Source of the DNA: Notamacropus eugenii
Taxonomy: Eukaryota; Chordata; Mammalia; Diprotodontia; Macropodidae
Direction of reading: 5' to 3'
Assembly: GCF_028372415.1 (NCBI RefSeq)
Contig: NC_092878.1
Span: 5,111,501 to 5,175,500, forward strand
DNA: 64,000 nt
A program made the translations under genes and the position numbers. The notes below the pieces were generated by a model. The model made no database searches. It was not told the origin of the DNA and saw nothing but the letters and a program-made list of their open reading frames with translations. Below are positions 38,356 through 50,679 of the stretch, piece after piece (the stretch's first letter is position 1; each line of letters begins with the position of its first letter).

Positions 38356-38610
38356 TGGGCAGTGGTACAATGGGTAGACAAAGTGTTGGGACGGGAGCCA
38401 GGTAGATTCATCTTCTGGAGATTAAACACAACTCCAGACACTTACTAGATGTATGACTCTGGGCAAATCATTTAACCCTCTTTGCCTCAGTTTCCCCATC
38501 TGTAAAATGAGTTGGAGAGGGAAACAACAAATCGCTCCAATGTCTTTGCCAAGAAAACCCCAAATGGAATCACAAAGTGTCAGACACTACTGAAAAGCAA
38601 CTGAATGGTA
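38356..38610 (+). mobile_element. MAR1-type SINE
   Basis: It contains GGGCAGTGGTACAATGGG, CCAGACACTTACTAGATG, GCCTCAGTTTCCCCATCTG and, in the tail, GAAACAACAAATCGCTCCAA, GCCAAGAAAACCCCAAATGG and GACACTACTGAAAAGC. Confidence 0.85.
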
Positions 38611-41237
38611 ACTCTCTAAGACTATAGGCTATGAAATAGGTGCCAAACTGCATTAGTAGGGTAAATTTCCTTATTGGGGAGCTCTCCATATAAAGAAGTG
38701 GCAATTCTAGGCCCTATCTTTAGACTAATGATAATAAGCATAACTGAGAGAAAAGTCTCATTTAGCTCCTGTCATTCCTATGGCTTTCTACTTTCAAAGC
38801 CTTTGACCATGAATTGTCATTTGTGTATATAAAGCCTTTGTAATTTCAACAAAATATTATACTTATTTTACTGAGAGTATCTAGCAAGTGACTTCAAAAT
38901 TTAGTGCCAAAATCTGTGAGGAAGAAGATATCTAACTAGCTTTAGGTAGCTTAGTTCAGTAGAAAGAGAGTCACATGTGGAATCAGTCTTGGGTTCAAAT
39001 TCTGCTACTTATTCCTCATGCAACCTTGGGAAAATCACTTGACCATGATTCCCATCTCTTGACAGATACATGGTGAACTGAAAATACAAAATGAGGCATG
39101 TATTTTTTCAGACCTGGCCAATGTTAATTTTGTTTTGTTTCCTTATTTCATACTTATTTATTACATGGGAAGGAAGGGGGTAAGTCAGTAGGAAATAACA
39201 ATGATACAAGAAAAGTAGAAGAGTGTTAGTAAAATGTTTTTTAAAGAAACTTTGTTTCTCTCCCCTACGTAGAAGAAAAGTAACTTAGGGTCCAGGTTCC
39301 TCTGTTTCCTCATCTGTAAAACAAACAGGTTGAATTAGAGAGTCTCTAAGTACCCTTCTAGGGTGAAATTTGTGCTAATATTAGCTTACTTGTCTTCATC
39401 TCTGACAAAAAAATAGAAAGAAAAGCCAAATTAACTCTTCCACCAAAGACTGAATTGAAAAAAGAATCGAGAACTGTTGGGATGCAGTGATTCTCAAGCA
39501 GAATGAAATGAATGACAGTCGTAGGATTCCCAGGATTCCCTAAAGTGGGTGCAATGTCAGCTGTGGCCATTGTAAACGTTGTACTTCATTTGGATTCCTT
39601 CCCTCCCTGCTTCCAAAGTGAGTATGTAAATAGATCGTCCTAGATCTAACCATGGTGAGCTATCAAGGTGACTGAAAACCAATTTTCCCTCAACAGCTCC
39701 TTACCTGGAGAATCTTACCAAATGTAGTGTTAACATGCAGAACACGGGGCTTCAGTCCAGTGTCCAGTCATTTACATTTGCTGTTCCTTTATGCAGCAGG
39801 AAAATTCAGTCATTCACTCTAAGTCAAAGCTAAATACTTAATGCCACTCATTTTTTAAAAATTGGAAGTGTATTAACAGGAAATAACAATGCGGGCCCCA
39901 GATCTGTCAGACACAGAGGCTTGCCTCTTCTTCTCCCATCATTCAGATGGAAATCTAAACAATGGTTCCTTCGGAATTGAATTTTTTTTGGAGGGGAAAG
40001 GATTTATTTAACAATACTTAGGCTCCCTACAAACCTGCCATGGCCACGTGCAGTGTCTAGGACAGCACAATGATCAACCATGTGAGGTTTTCTCCCAGCC
40101 ATTTTCATTTTTAGAGCATTCAACTTTATTGATTTTCTTTTTTGGTCAAAATGAATGGGGCATTTTGATGACAATTTCAGTGACAGAGGAGGATTTAAAA
40201 GGGGGAAGGGGTGATAGGGAAGGAAGTAGGCTTTAAGGTAGGATGGAGGAAAGTGGGACATAGTTCCAGGTTCTTTTTAAAAAGAAGATGGCAGTCTTAC
40301 TCTACTTCTGAGTGCCTGCAAATTTCTCCACAATGCCTTTCACAGCTTTTTCTGCCTTCTTTCCTGTCTTTACTCCTCTCTTGTCTTCCTGGAAGTAGAA
40401 GCGTCTGCAGGTAGCAGCTAGTTGCGTGACAGATTTGAAATACTCCCCAAGGCATTCCTTTTCCAAAAAAATTTCTTCCCTACTGCCCTGTACCTGAATT
40501 TCCCCTATTTCTTTGAGTTACAAAATTGAAAGTTTTGGTCAAAATAGAATTATTATTTGAAGTGATAATGCATTAATCCATGGTTAATTGTAAAAAAAAA
40601 AAAAGCAACTTAGTCACTTATCAGGTACTTAAGGAGCTGATTAGGACTGCTGGGCTTTGATTAAGAATGATCTGGAACAAAACGAGCTTACTCAGGAAAT
40701 TAATTCCTAGTGAAAATTGAAGTTAGGAGAGTCAGGGTAGCATGAGGGTTCTGGATACCAGCCAGGGAGTGAAGTATCTAAATGGAGGAAGACATGCCAA
40801 AATAGGACTTTATCAAAAAAACATTTTGATAAATAATGCCATTCATTGAAATCTAGATAATGTTCTAGAAGTGCAGGAAGTTTAAAAGTTCACCAGCATG
40901 TTTGAGGACAAGATACAGCAGAAGAAATTTATTTGACCTGCAGATAATTTATTACTGGATTAGAAAAAGCTCTGCCTTAGAATTCTAATAGATTTGGGCA
41001 TATTAACTGTATTGGGGGAAAATAAGAGAATGTCGAGCCACATGTGCTGCTTCTGTGTTGAGATTTCACTGGACTACATTTAAGTTTTTATGTGTACTCA
41101 GAAACCTCAGGCAGTGCTTTAAAGAGAAAAACAATAAAATGTCAAATCTCCCTTTTCTCCTTAAATCTAACCAAAGTATTCATACAGATTAAATCCTTAA
41201 AGAGAACAGCACTAGTTGCAACAAACACTGTAAAACA

Positions 41238-41312
41238 TATATATACATATATGTACATATACACACATGCACATATATACACACATACATATATGTATGT
41301 ATATAAAACTAT
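41238..41312 (+). repeat. TA/CA-rich simple repeat
   Basis: It is alternating TA, CA and GTATG units. The Tyr/Ile/Thr/His-rich open frame at 41092-41358 comes from this composition. Confidence 0.85.
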
Positions 41313-41414
41313 ATACATACATGAAAAATGTGCTTTACAGTATTTGTTTTACATATAAAAGTATAAGTAACTATATTTGCATGTGTGTATATAAGTGAGC
41401 GTGTATATATGTTG

Positions 41415-41456
41415 GGAGAGAGAGAGAGGGAGAGAGAGAGAGAGAGAGAGGGAGAG
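41415..41456 (+). repeat. (GA)n microsatellite
   Basis: About 20 GA units are broken twice by GGG. Confidence 0.9.
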
Positions 41457-42029
41457 TAAGGAGAAGCTAATGTGCTCATGGGTTAACACTATAGCCATAT
41501 GCTAGAAATTTTTCAATCTAGGGCAAGTGACAAAAAGTGACCAAGTCCATGTTAATGAATGTGCCTTCATATAAACTTTAAGGACAATTTTAATTGGAGG
41601 CCATGGGTGAAGAAACCCCAGGAAACCTACTTTGGGGGTTGACAGAAATCCTAGACACTAGACCAGGATCAGACCTGGTAGAATCTCATCTGATGACAGG
41701 GGAAAGAGAGAAAGCTATCAGATGGCTTCCTATTTTAACTGCTTTTGCTTAACCTATTTACCTATATTACCTATTTTAACCAGGTAGTAAGTTCAGTTGT
41801 TTCTAGATTACTGAAAGACTACATGTGCTGTCCGCTCTCTCCAAAACAAAGGTATTGTTGTCTCACTCTATTTACCCATCTGGTTAATTCATGAATCAAG
41901 GGAAAAAAGAAATTGAATTTGTCCTAGTAGTCAACAGGATAAGGTACATGGGGGCATCCGCTTGGGAGAAAAATAATCAATAAAGATTCCTGGATCTGGA
42001 GTTAGGAGATCTTGTTGTTAGTTCCTGTT

Positions 42030-42490
42030 GATAGAGCCCTGCACTTGAAGTCAGAAGCTCTGAGTTCAAAACTTGCCTTGGATGTTTACCATGTGATCCT
42101 AACTTCTATGGGTTTGTTTCCTTTTCTGTAAAAGGCTTGGACTCAAAGATCCCTCCCAGCAGTGTGACTTTGAACATGGTGTTTTGTCATCTGAGTACAT
42201 TTCCTTGTCCATGAAATGAGGGGATTGGACTAAATGATCTCAGAGGCCGCTTCTATTTTTTTAAAGTTTCCTTATTCTATTGCACTTTGGGTGAGGGGAA
42301 GAAAAACAGAGTGAGGGTCAGGAGATTTGGGTTCTAGCCCTTGACCTACCATTAATTTTCTGGGTGACCTTAGGCAAGGTCACCTTTAAAACTTTTTAAT
42401 GCCTCTTGTTTTCTCATCCATAAAATAATGGGCTTGGCCTAGCTGATCTCCAAGACCTCCTCAAGCGCCAAATTTCTATGACATTATAAA
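42030..42490 (+). repeat. Series of MIR-like SINE pieces
   Basis: Three partial cores follow one another: 42030-42150 (CACTTGAAGTCAGAAGCTC), 42190-42250 (CCTTGTCCATGAAATGAGG) and 42305-42490 (AGGAGATTTGGGTTCTAGCC to TAATGGGCTTGGCC). They are diverged and boundaries are approximate. Confidence 0.6.
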
Positions 42491-42841
42491 TGCACATGAA
42501 TGAATTCTCTAATTTGGAGTTTTTTTCTGCAGCATACGCTGAGCACTCATTGTCTTTCAAATCAGGAAACAGAGGGCATTTTTACCTAGACATTTTCCTA
42601 AGTACCATAGGGTGATAGAATCAGTTTTTGAGTTGGATAGAATCATAGCTAGTCCAAACTCTTCATTTTACAAACTAGAGGACTGAAGATCAAATGATTT
42701 ACCTAAGGCCAGATGGATAGTAAGCCTCAGAGACAAAATTCCAACCCAGGTCATTCAGACATTCTAGAAATTGAAACAAGTACAATTTTAAGTCCATGGA
42801 AGAATGGCAGGGAATGTTTACATACCTTTCCTGAAACTTAC

Positions 42842-43261
42842 CTTGGCAAGTTGTTCATGTATCTCATATAAGGTAGGTCTGTTCATTTTGGCCCCACTGA
42901 TGCTGCCAGTGTTACGGTAGTAATCAATCTTGGGAACCGCATCCATAGTGTTGTGGCCAAAGGTTTGTAGGTAGTACGTGTTGGTATGAGAATCGTAGAC
43001 ATGAAAACTCGCATCCGTTTTAGTACTTTCTCCATTTTGGAGGAAATTGTCATATAGCTCCTGATTCCCAGGCCTAAAGCTGATTCTCAATCTGTTGTGG
43101 GTATCATCAACAAAGGATGTTTCTTCATAATGCGGAGGGTCATGATTGCTGTCAGCAGCTGCGCTGCTTTCATGACTCTCATTAATTACATTAACTTGAA
43201 AACGATTTGGATGATTGGGGGCTGCATCCAGGAATACACTGGAAGAGTTGTTCATTGACAT
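42842..43261 (-). CDS. SLC12A1: SLC12A1 exon c1, first coding exon (residues 1-140, regulatory N terminus)
   Basis: It encodes the cytosolic N terminus, starting [20 protein letters not shown]. The start is the ATG at 43261, which gives the family start and has A at -3. Residues 20-23 are RFQV, the docking motif for SPAK/OSR1 kinases. Thr95, Thr100 and Thr105, in the conserved [20 protein letters not shown] block, are the kinase targets that activate the transporter. The acidic and Pro-rich ESSAAAD...[10 protein letters not shown] block is also conserved. Position 130, Ser in human (an AMPK site), is Thr here. The donor is GCCAAG|GTAAGTT, near consensus. After it the open frame runs a few codons into the intron only. 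Confidence 0.97.
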
Positions 43262-43440
43262 CTTCTGAGATGGATTTCCTTGACTAAGCAGTCTCCCTTT
43301 ATGGTTGTCAAAAAATTTGTTCCTTTATTTTCTCAAAGTAAAAGGCTAATGAAGGAATGCTTGCCTTTCAGTCTAGAAGAAGCCTGGTTCCTAGAAGTAT
43401 TCTCTTCTACACAGCCTTCAGAATGTCTTTCTTCTCATTT
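43262..43440 (-). other. SLC12A1: 5'UTR part of SLC12A1 exon c1 (inferred)
   Basis: Upstream of the start codon the first good acceptor is TTATTTTCTGTTTTTGATGATAG|AAATG at 43441-43442, which has a clear pyrimidine tract. Using it gives a 179-nt leader in this exon. A nearer alternative, CTGCTTAG|TC at about 43285, has no pyrimidine tract. Confidence 0.6.
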
Positions 43441-44723
43441 CTATCATCAAAAACAGAAAATAAGTTTGTTTCAAGTTTCAGAAATGAGTAAGGGTTAACT
43501 CAGTTAATTTAGTTTTCTTTCTAAGTACAATATCCCAGGAACCCTAGGATTCAGGATTTAAAATTCATTCTCTTCAGTCAAATCTGCCTTTCTATGGAGT
43601 CTAATCACCTGGGTAATTAAATCACGTAATAAGCAACTGGAGACCTGCTTTGGCAGACAGAATTTCCATTGGAATCATTCAGAGTTTGACTTGTACTGGG
43701 AGCATTAGGTTGAGGCTAAAAAACATTTAACTCAAATAGCTGGGTATATTAATAGTTAATTACAGTACTTTAAAAAACTTCGATAATAATAAATCACTGA
43801 AACTTCAAAAATAATTATTCTAAAAGTACACTTGGAAGAAAAATGATACCAGTAAATGAGAAAAACATTAAAATCAAAATCCTCTTAAAGATTTGTCTTC
43901 TTAGAAGATTATAGTTAAAAATGAATGTTTCCAAGTAATTAAAGTTGTTCCAGTTACGTTTTGGTAATGCATTCAATTAGCAATTGATTGTGCTTTTAAA
44001 AATTCTTTAAAAATATAAATTAAGATTTTAAAACATTCTTAGTATGTTATGAGTTATTACAAATCCCTAGATCTTGTACCAGATTTGAAAGATCTTTTTT
44101 CTGTTTATTTGTTTTGCAAATGCTGTGTGGAGCCTTTATTAAAGATATGGGTGTTTAGGGAGGAAATAAATCACCAGAAATTAATAAAATGGTTATGTTA
44201 TATCTATGTATAATAGCCATACTCTACAGATTGTTTTTAAGGGGATATTATCAATCTTTATTATGAGGCAAAGATTTGACTTGGAGATGAAAGGAGTACA
44301 TAATAATTTTCATAGCTCCAAAGAATGAGAACAATATCTCATTAGATTCTTTCTTCAGAACAATATTATTTTATAATGGCCCACATTTTTGTTTTCAAAG
44401 AAACTTCTAGGAAGATGAGATCACCATATTCAAACTGATAAAAAATCATCTTTTCTCTCTATATATTCATTTTAAAATCTCAACTTTGACTCTCAAGCCA
44501 TTCATTCCCAGTGAAATAAAGAAGTATATGATAGCAAACGTGTCTGGTGCCCACCTTTAGCAGCTCTTCATACAACACTAGGGTGTTTCCACATTGTCCT
44601 AGTGGGAACTCTGGGTAGGTAGCTTCTGAATTCCCTTCCCAGCCTTAGCTGAATAAGTCCAACACAATGGTCTAATGCTAATTCATAACTGTACACTATT
44701 GTATAAGAGAGAAGTGAACTTAC
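43441..44723 (-). other. SLC12A1 intron within the 5'UTR (inferred)
   Basis: This 1.28-kb, AT-rich intron has no recognisable repeat, which sets it apart from nearly every other region of this size in the window. It contains several AT-rich homeodomain-like TTAAT/ATTAA words (for example 43747-43765) that could be regulatory, but nothing specific can be claimed. Confidence 0.55.
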
Positions 44724-44795
44724 CACACAGGGCTAATCTTCAAGGGAAGAGTCAACTGCCTCTACATCCCTAGGGCACAGAAGAACACTCTGTTT
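44724..44795 (-). other. SLC12A1: SLC12A1 noncoding first exon (inferred)
   Basis: A strong donor, CCTGTGTG|GTAAGTTC, lies at 44722-44723. Upstream in gene sense are a TATA-like box and a CCAAT box at the usual spacing, so transcription should start near 44787-44795. The rodent genes likewise have a noncoding first exon and an intron of about 1 kb before the first coding exon, as I recall. The exact start is not visible. Confidence 0.6.
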
Positions 44796-44815
44796 TCACT
44801 CATCATCCTAGACTG

Positions 44816-44866
44816 CTTTTTATTGTTTAGAGGCTTATTTTTCAGGGAGGACCATGTAGGGATTGG
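44816..44866 (-). promoter_or_regulatory. SLC12A1 core promoter: TATA-like and CCAAT boxes
   Basis: On the minus strand, AATAAAAAG (plus 44816-44824) sits about 25-30 bp upstream of the inferred start, and CCAAT (plus ATTGG at 44862-44866) is about 40 bp further upstream. A further AT-rich stretch at 44942-44954 agrees with the HNF1 consensus at 9 of 12 defined positions; HNF1 control is known for the rodent promoter. Confidence 0.55.
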
Positions 44867-46130
44867 CTGGGAATGAGGGCATAAGTCCCTCCCACTCATT
44901 AGCTCCAAAGAACCTTAAATACTGTCAACCAGTGACTAGTAGTAAACCATTAATTCCTACTGAAAAGAAGTAAATGAAATTTTCTTTAATTCATAACAGG
45001 AAGTGGGTTGTATAACCATAACCCTCCAACAAAACAGCCGGGGACGCTTCAGTTGTTTGGAGGTAGATGAATGGCGTTCCATCTTCCTGAATGAGGTTAT
45101 TTCAGATGAGTGATTACACAGTGATCTCCCTTTCTTCAGCATGTAAACTAAAATACAAGCTTCCAGAGATGATGCCTGTACTTTATAAGTTAAAGAATCA
45201 TGTTTTCAAGAGTTTTTTTACTTTGATCAGGATGGTTATTGGCTCTTTTCTGCATGTGAAGTGGGCAGGTAGAAGATGGAAGCTGGGATTTACAGAGAAT
45301 ATGTCTGCCCAAAGACAAAAAGTTTTCCAAGCAAGAATATAACAGGGCATAAAGTTCCCAGTGGCATATCTAAAAGATTAAATTGCCTTCATTCAACAAA
45401 ACATTTTGTCAAATTTGTGTCACCAAAGTTAATGCGTCCTGTTCTGTCAGATGGAAGCCTTCACCCACACCAGCTGATTATTCAAAATACTTCAGACTGG
45501 CCATATGAATGTCAGCATTGAAAGAAAACTTAGAGATCATTTAACCCACCCCTCTCATTCTGCAGATGTGGAAACTGAAGTTCAGATCAGTCACAGAGAC
45601 AGCTGGTGGGATCCTTAGGGCCATGTGACCTCTTCTGTCACACTTTTTCTCTCCCCTTTTATTTGACTGCCCCTAAACTTCAACAGTTCAAAGACTAATC
45701 TCAAATACATGTATGATTGCATTACCTCTCTCACTGGCTCCAAAAGACAAGCATAAAGAGAGAGGTAAGTATCTTGGCACTCTATATAGATGACTGTAAC
45801 TGGTTGCATGTAGTACATATGTGTGCATGTGTGGAATCTCCCAGTCTTCCAAGAATACCTGCTTCCTTCCCACTCTGACTCATCTGCCTCATTCGCTCTG
45901 CTGTGTTAATATATAATATCCAAATGGCATAGTTTTAGCAGCAAAGAAATAATCCGTATATTTTCAGATGATGACATGATGCATGATGGAGTATGAGCGT
46001 TTATGAAGTGAACCTGAAAATTTAATATGAGCAAGTAAATAAATGTGTGACCTCATAAGTATCAGTAAGACAGTGAAATAGCATCCATGGCTGAAAGGAT
46101 TCAGGACTTTTCTGTCTTTCATATACTCAC

Positions 46131-46211
46131 CTCCTCTTGGTGAAAGTATTTTGTGTTCTCTTTAACCTCCTCTTCCCATTGTAGCAGGGGTCTGTGAGGT
46201 ACAGAAATTCT
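46131..46211 (-). other. Orphan exon-like segment, 81 bp, open, strong splice sites
   Basis: On the minus strand a pyrimidine-rich acceptor, CTTCTTTCTTCCTGCAG|AG, is followed 81 bp later by GAG|GTGAGTATATG, a near-consensus donor. The enclosed segment is exactly 27 codons in one frame without a stop (RISVPHRPLLQWEEEVKENT then KYFHQEE); a second frame is also open. It has no in-frame ATG, so it could only be internal or noncoding. It lies 1.3 kb upstream of the inferred SLC12A1 start and is in its orientation. I do not recognise the peptide. It could be an upstream alternative noncoding exon of SLC12A1, a CTXN2 3' exon, a lncRNA exon, or chance. Confidence 0.35.
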
Positions 46212-46635
46212 CTGCAGGAAGAAAGAAGTCTTAGACCCCTAGCTCTATAAGTTTCTGGGAGATGTAATCTCATAAAGACATTGTTTCCCCTCACCTAGAG
46301 GAATAGTTATCACCAGACAGGTGATGTTTGGAGTCACAGATGACGTACCAGGAATTATTTAAACTGGGTATCAGCATGACAGTGTGACCAGTTGGAGTTC
46401 AAAGGAGGTTTGGATTTTGGTTGGCGATGTGTGGGTGAGTGGAGACAGTGATGAAGTAGGATGCTGTGTGAAGTGGCCATAAAAGTGGCCAGAGTCTCCT
46501 CTTATAATAGATGAAATATGTCTGGGGTTAAGTCAAGGTCTGGTTGTACTGAACTCTCATGCTTGTTCCACAGGGGGAAGAAAAGGCAAATATAAAACTT
46601 TAGCTTTGTTCTTTAAAACTGTTTGTTTTCTATCA

Positions 46636-47480
46636 CGTCACACCGATCAGTTTGGCTAACGTGACAAAATGGGAAGATAATAAATGTTGGAGAAGACGTG
46701 GGAGAATCAGAACACTAATTCATTGTTGGTGGAGCTGTGAGCTGATCCAACCATTCTGGAGAGTAATGTGGGACTATGCCCAAAGGGCTACAAAACTCTG
46801 CATATCCTTTGACCCAGCAATGTCGCTCTAGGATTATATTCCAAAGAAATCATAAGAATGGGAAAGGGTCCTGCATGTACAAAAATATTTATAGTAGCTC
46901 TCTTGGTGGTGGCCAAAAACTGGAAATTGAGGGGATGCCCATCAATTGTGGAATGGCTGAACAAGTTGTGGTATGTGAATGTAATGGAGTACTATTGTGC
47001 CATAAGAAATGATGAACAGGAAGACTTCAGAGAGGCCTGGAAGGGCTTGTATGAACTGATGCTGAGTGAAAGGAGCAGAACCAGGAGATCATTGTACACA
47101 GTAACAACCTCAGTGTGTGAGGAATTTTTCTGGCAGACTTAGCCCTTCACAACATTGCAAGGACCTAAAACATTCCTAAAGGACTCTTGGGGCAAAATGC
47201 CATCCACATCTAGAGAAAGAACTATGAAATTGGAATGCAGAATGAAGCAGAATGTTTTCTCTTGTGTTATGTTTTGGGTTTTTCTCATAATTTCTTCCAC
47301 TCATTTTAGTTCTTCTATAAAACATGACTAATGTGAAAATGTGTTTAATAAGAATGTACATGTAGAACCCATATAAGATTGCATGCTGTCTCAGGGAGGG
47401 AGTGAGGAGGGAAGGGGAAAAAATCTAAGATTTATGAAAGTGATCGTAGAAAACTGAAAACTAATAAATTAATAATAAAA
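46636..47480 (+). pseudogene. L1 LINE 3' end with ORF2 C-terminal remnant
   Basis: It is a 5'-truncated L1. The frame at 46858-47142 encodes the ORF2 C terminus: KIFIVALLVVAKNWK, GCPSIVEWLNKLWYV and VMEYYCAIRNDEQEDF, which line up with the terminal part of mammalian L1 ORF2. The preceding part (46636-46858) encodes ORF2 in another frame, so the reading frame is broken. After the stop comes a 3' UTR and an A-rich end AACTGAAAACTAATAAATTA. Confidence 0.87.
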
Positions 47481-48149
47481 GTCGTTTCTTTTCTTTTTAA
47501 TTAACATTAATGTTAGCTAGCTAAAATGCTAGATTATAACTGCTCTGGCTTAAGTGCTTTAGTTTTTGTGAGAGGAATTTAGGGAAGAGAGGGGCAGCAA
47601 GTAGCAGAGAATGAGAGAGAAGGAAACAGGGAGGACAGACCTTCCCTATGTGGAACCACTCCTGGTCAGAGCAGAAGGAATTCTTTTTCCCCTCCCTGAA
47701 TGGGGGCTCCTAAGCTAAATGAGTGAGAGTATCATGAATTAACATATTTTATAAATTTTTGAAATCAGAGCAAAAACTGAGTTGGGGGCTCCTCTTGACA
47801 GAAGTCTGAATCACGAGTAAGTAGATTTAAAAGATTTGATGCATAATGAAAGCAGGTGCTTATCTCAGTGGCATACAGTGCAAGTAAATTTATGCCCTGT
47901 ATGGTTCTCTCCTTGTAGAGTTACCAGTCACCTGATCTAGAATGAGAAACACAGCAAAGACATTGATCAAGGGTAAACGACACCCCCTGATAGAGCTGAA
48001 GGGAAAAATTGTGGAAGAACTCCATTCCATAAAGATCAGGCCAGCTAAGACAGCATAGACAGTTTTACTATAAAAATAACCACCTCCAACCCCACACCTT
48101 GCTCCTTCAAAATAGGAAAGACTCACACTTGTTAGTTAGTTGGTTAATG

Positions 48150-48540
48150 TAGGTCATATTTCTATAGTACTGTGAGACTCACAAAGCATTTTCCTTATAC
48201 CAGTCCTATGAGGTAGTTACATGTGTTACCCCCATTTTGCAGGTGGGAAAACTGAAGCTCATGAGGTTTCAGTCCTCGTGCCCATCCTGGGCTACATGAT
48301 TAGTAAATGACAAAGCCTCAATATAAATCCATGGTTCTTTGGTTCCAAGTCCAGTGTTTTTTTCCACTCTAACAGTGCGGTTATAGTTGGAAAGAAACAG
48401 CAGGATCATTTGACCTCTCTCATTTCCCAGATGAAGAAAATTAAAGGGAAAGTCACTTTCATAAAAATAGTCAGTGAGAAAGCCAGGAATGGAACCCAGG
48501 TCTACTGACTCTCTAGTTCAATGATTTTTCCAATATTCCA
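48150..48540 (-). repeat. MIR-like SINEs
   Basis: It contains GACTCACAAAGCATTTTCC, CCCCATTTTGCAGGTGGG and ACTGAAGCTCATGAGG, then a second core at 48390-48520 with TCATTTCCCAGATGAAG and GGAACCCAGGTCTACTGACTC. Confidence 0.7.
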
Positions 48541-50679
48541 TACTACTCTTTTATATTTTAGAGTGGATGATTTTTGGTCAGTGTGTTAAAATCAAGGGAT
48601 TTCAATCGCAAGCTTTTCATCTACAATTAGGGAAACAGAGACTTTGTCTCCAGTTAAAAGTATGTCAGGCATCCATAAACAGAAACAGGTAAGAAGGCTT
48701 GGGGGTGAGGCTGGAAATTGTACTATGCTGACCTTGAAAGATAAACATAACTTAGTCCTTTTAAGGTGGCTGGTTAAAATGGGAGGGAGGGAGAAATTGG
48801 GGGAGAAACAGAGCAGGCAGAGGATGGGACCTCAAAGTCATTTAACTCAAGCTCTTTGTTTGAGGTTCCAAGAAGCTAAGTAACTTGTCCAAGGTCACAC
48901 AGGTGGGCATCCTTCAGAGCTGGGATCTGAACACAGGTCCTCAACTCCAGAGTCAGTAATTATTTCAACTCCTTCATTAGATATAGGAGTAAACTTAAAT
49001 CCTGGAGAAATTAAACAGCTTGTCTAAAGTAGTGAGCGTTTTACAGGTAGTAAGTATCAGAAGAATTTGAACTTGGGTGCCTGACCCCAGAGCTCAAGTT
49101 GTTTTGATAATGGTACACTGCAATCAGAAGAGATGGCTATTGATTGCTTTCTGGAGGGGCAGGCTTCTTACCATGCATGGAAGACAAACCCAGACTTGTA
49201 TGATTATCGTTTCTGGAGATCTATTCTTGGAGCTACTAGGAATGGAGGAACTTGCATCCTGTCTTCTTCCTTGCCCTGGAAGATATCTGCCAGAGCTCCC
49301 TTCAAAATTTTTTTTCTTTCTTTCCCTAAGGCAAATAGGTCCTTAGGTAAAGCTCTAACATTCCAGACCTAACTCTTATGGGGCTTTGGAATCTCTCCAA
49401 ACTTCCAAACTTTCCTGTGGTCACTCCAATTAATGGTAAATGCTAGTAGCAGTAAACCTCCCTTATAGCCTTCCCCTCATCTGACCTTACTAGGTAATCT
49501 GCGTTCAACATGCTATAGTTTTAGGCTTAATAGGGGACAGGGTTTCTGCCACTGGAACTTTCACAGGCATAGGTACCACACTGGGACAGAATACCCAGTA
49601 GATTGTAGCATACTCCCCAGCCCCTGAATGGTACATGTCTTTTGCTCTGGCATAAACACGGCCTTAGGGAGAAAATTCAGAGAAAGTTTTCTGAGGGAGT
49701 CAACACATTCAATGCAGATAGACTGGCTCTCAAAAAGGGAAACAAATACAGTACTTCATGGAGCAAAAGTGTCACAATTTGCCAGATGCTGTCTCCAAGG
49801 AGTCCAAAGAGCGCCTGTCATATAAGAGGAGTGGCTACTACCATCTCCTCTGACTTCTATGTCTGTCACTCTCCCCTCTCTACTTTCTAGGAGCTATGGG
49901 AGTTTGACCAGTGAAACAACTGTTCCCTCTGCTGAGTTCTCCAAAACACCCTGGCTAATTGAAGCCCTCATAGACCTACAAAATACCAATACAATCACCC
50001 CACACCTCATCTTCGTTGTTCCCTGCTAGGAAAGACTGTCATGGAAATTTCTAGTATGAGCCATGGACAGTAGCAGCTACCATCTTTCCAACTCCCTTGA
50101 TGTTTTTAAATGAAAGTATACTTTTCCATATATTTCAAGGTGGAAAAGATTGAGTGAACATCCCCCTGAGAGTTGATTCATGCTTTATTTTTTAAAGCCA
50201 ATTATTTCTTGTTTTAAAAATTCTTAAAATGTTTTATTAATACCATTTTTTAAAATTAAAGTGTTTCCTTTTTTGGAATGGGAAAGGCAAGAAAATTAGG
50301 GTGTAGGGACTTGCCCAAGGTCACACAGCTAGTAAGTGCCAAGTGTCTCGGGAGGACAGTCTTCCTAACTCCAGGGCTGGTACTCTAAAGCTGTCCCTAA
50401 AGTGCTTTCTAAATAGGTGCTATTTTCTCCATCCTGACCATGCTATTCTTAACTCCACCCCCCATCTTGGGTGTCTTCTTTTATAGCAAAGAAAAACAAA
50501 CAAAACTAATTCACACAATGACTGGGTCTGATGATGTACATAACATTCCCACACCTGTACTCTCCTATCTCTGTACTGAAAGGAAGCTGGTATGTTTTCA
50601 TCAAATCCAGGCTTGTCCTGGTCCAAGACTGGCCCCTAAGTAATGTGGCTTCCTCTCAGGGTTGTTTCCATATACACCA

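Larger units (their letters stand above)
26449..42841 (-). other. SLC12A1 large intron between c1 and c2
   Basis: This 16.4-kb intron is the largest in view. It has the mariner-type MITE (27207-27313), the solo LTR (34969-35573), two marsupial SINEs of the 300-bp type (32222-32545, 34446-34748), MAR1-type SINEs (37160-37385, 38356-38610), many MIR and L2 pieces and simple repeats (33466-33490, 41238-41312, 41415-41456). About 28,000-30,000 and 39,600-41,000 hold no feature I can name. No additional exon is recognised. Confidence 0.7.

Noticed and set aside
43280..43498. 72-aa plus-strand frame next to the SLC12A1 start
   Set aside because: It is antisense to the 5'UTR and has no recognisable family or conserved motif.
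47890..48126. 78-aa minus-strand frame with a hydrophobic stretch
   Set aside because: No family resemblance, no splice sites and no conserved motif; the hydrophobicity can be chance.
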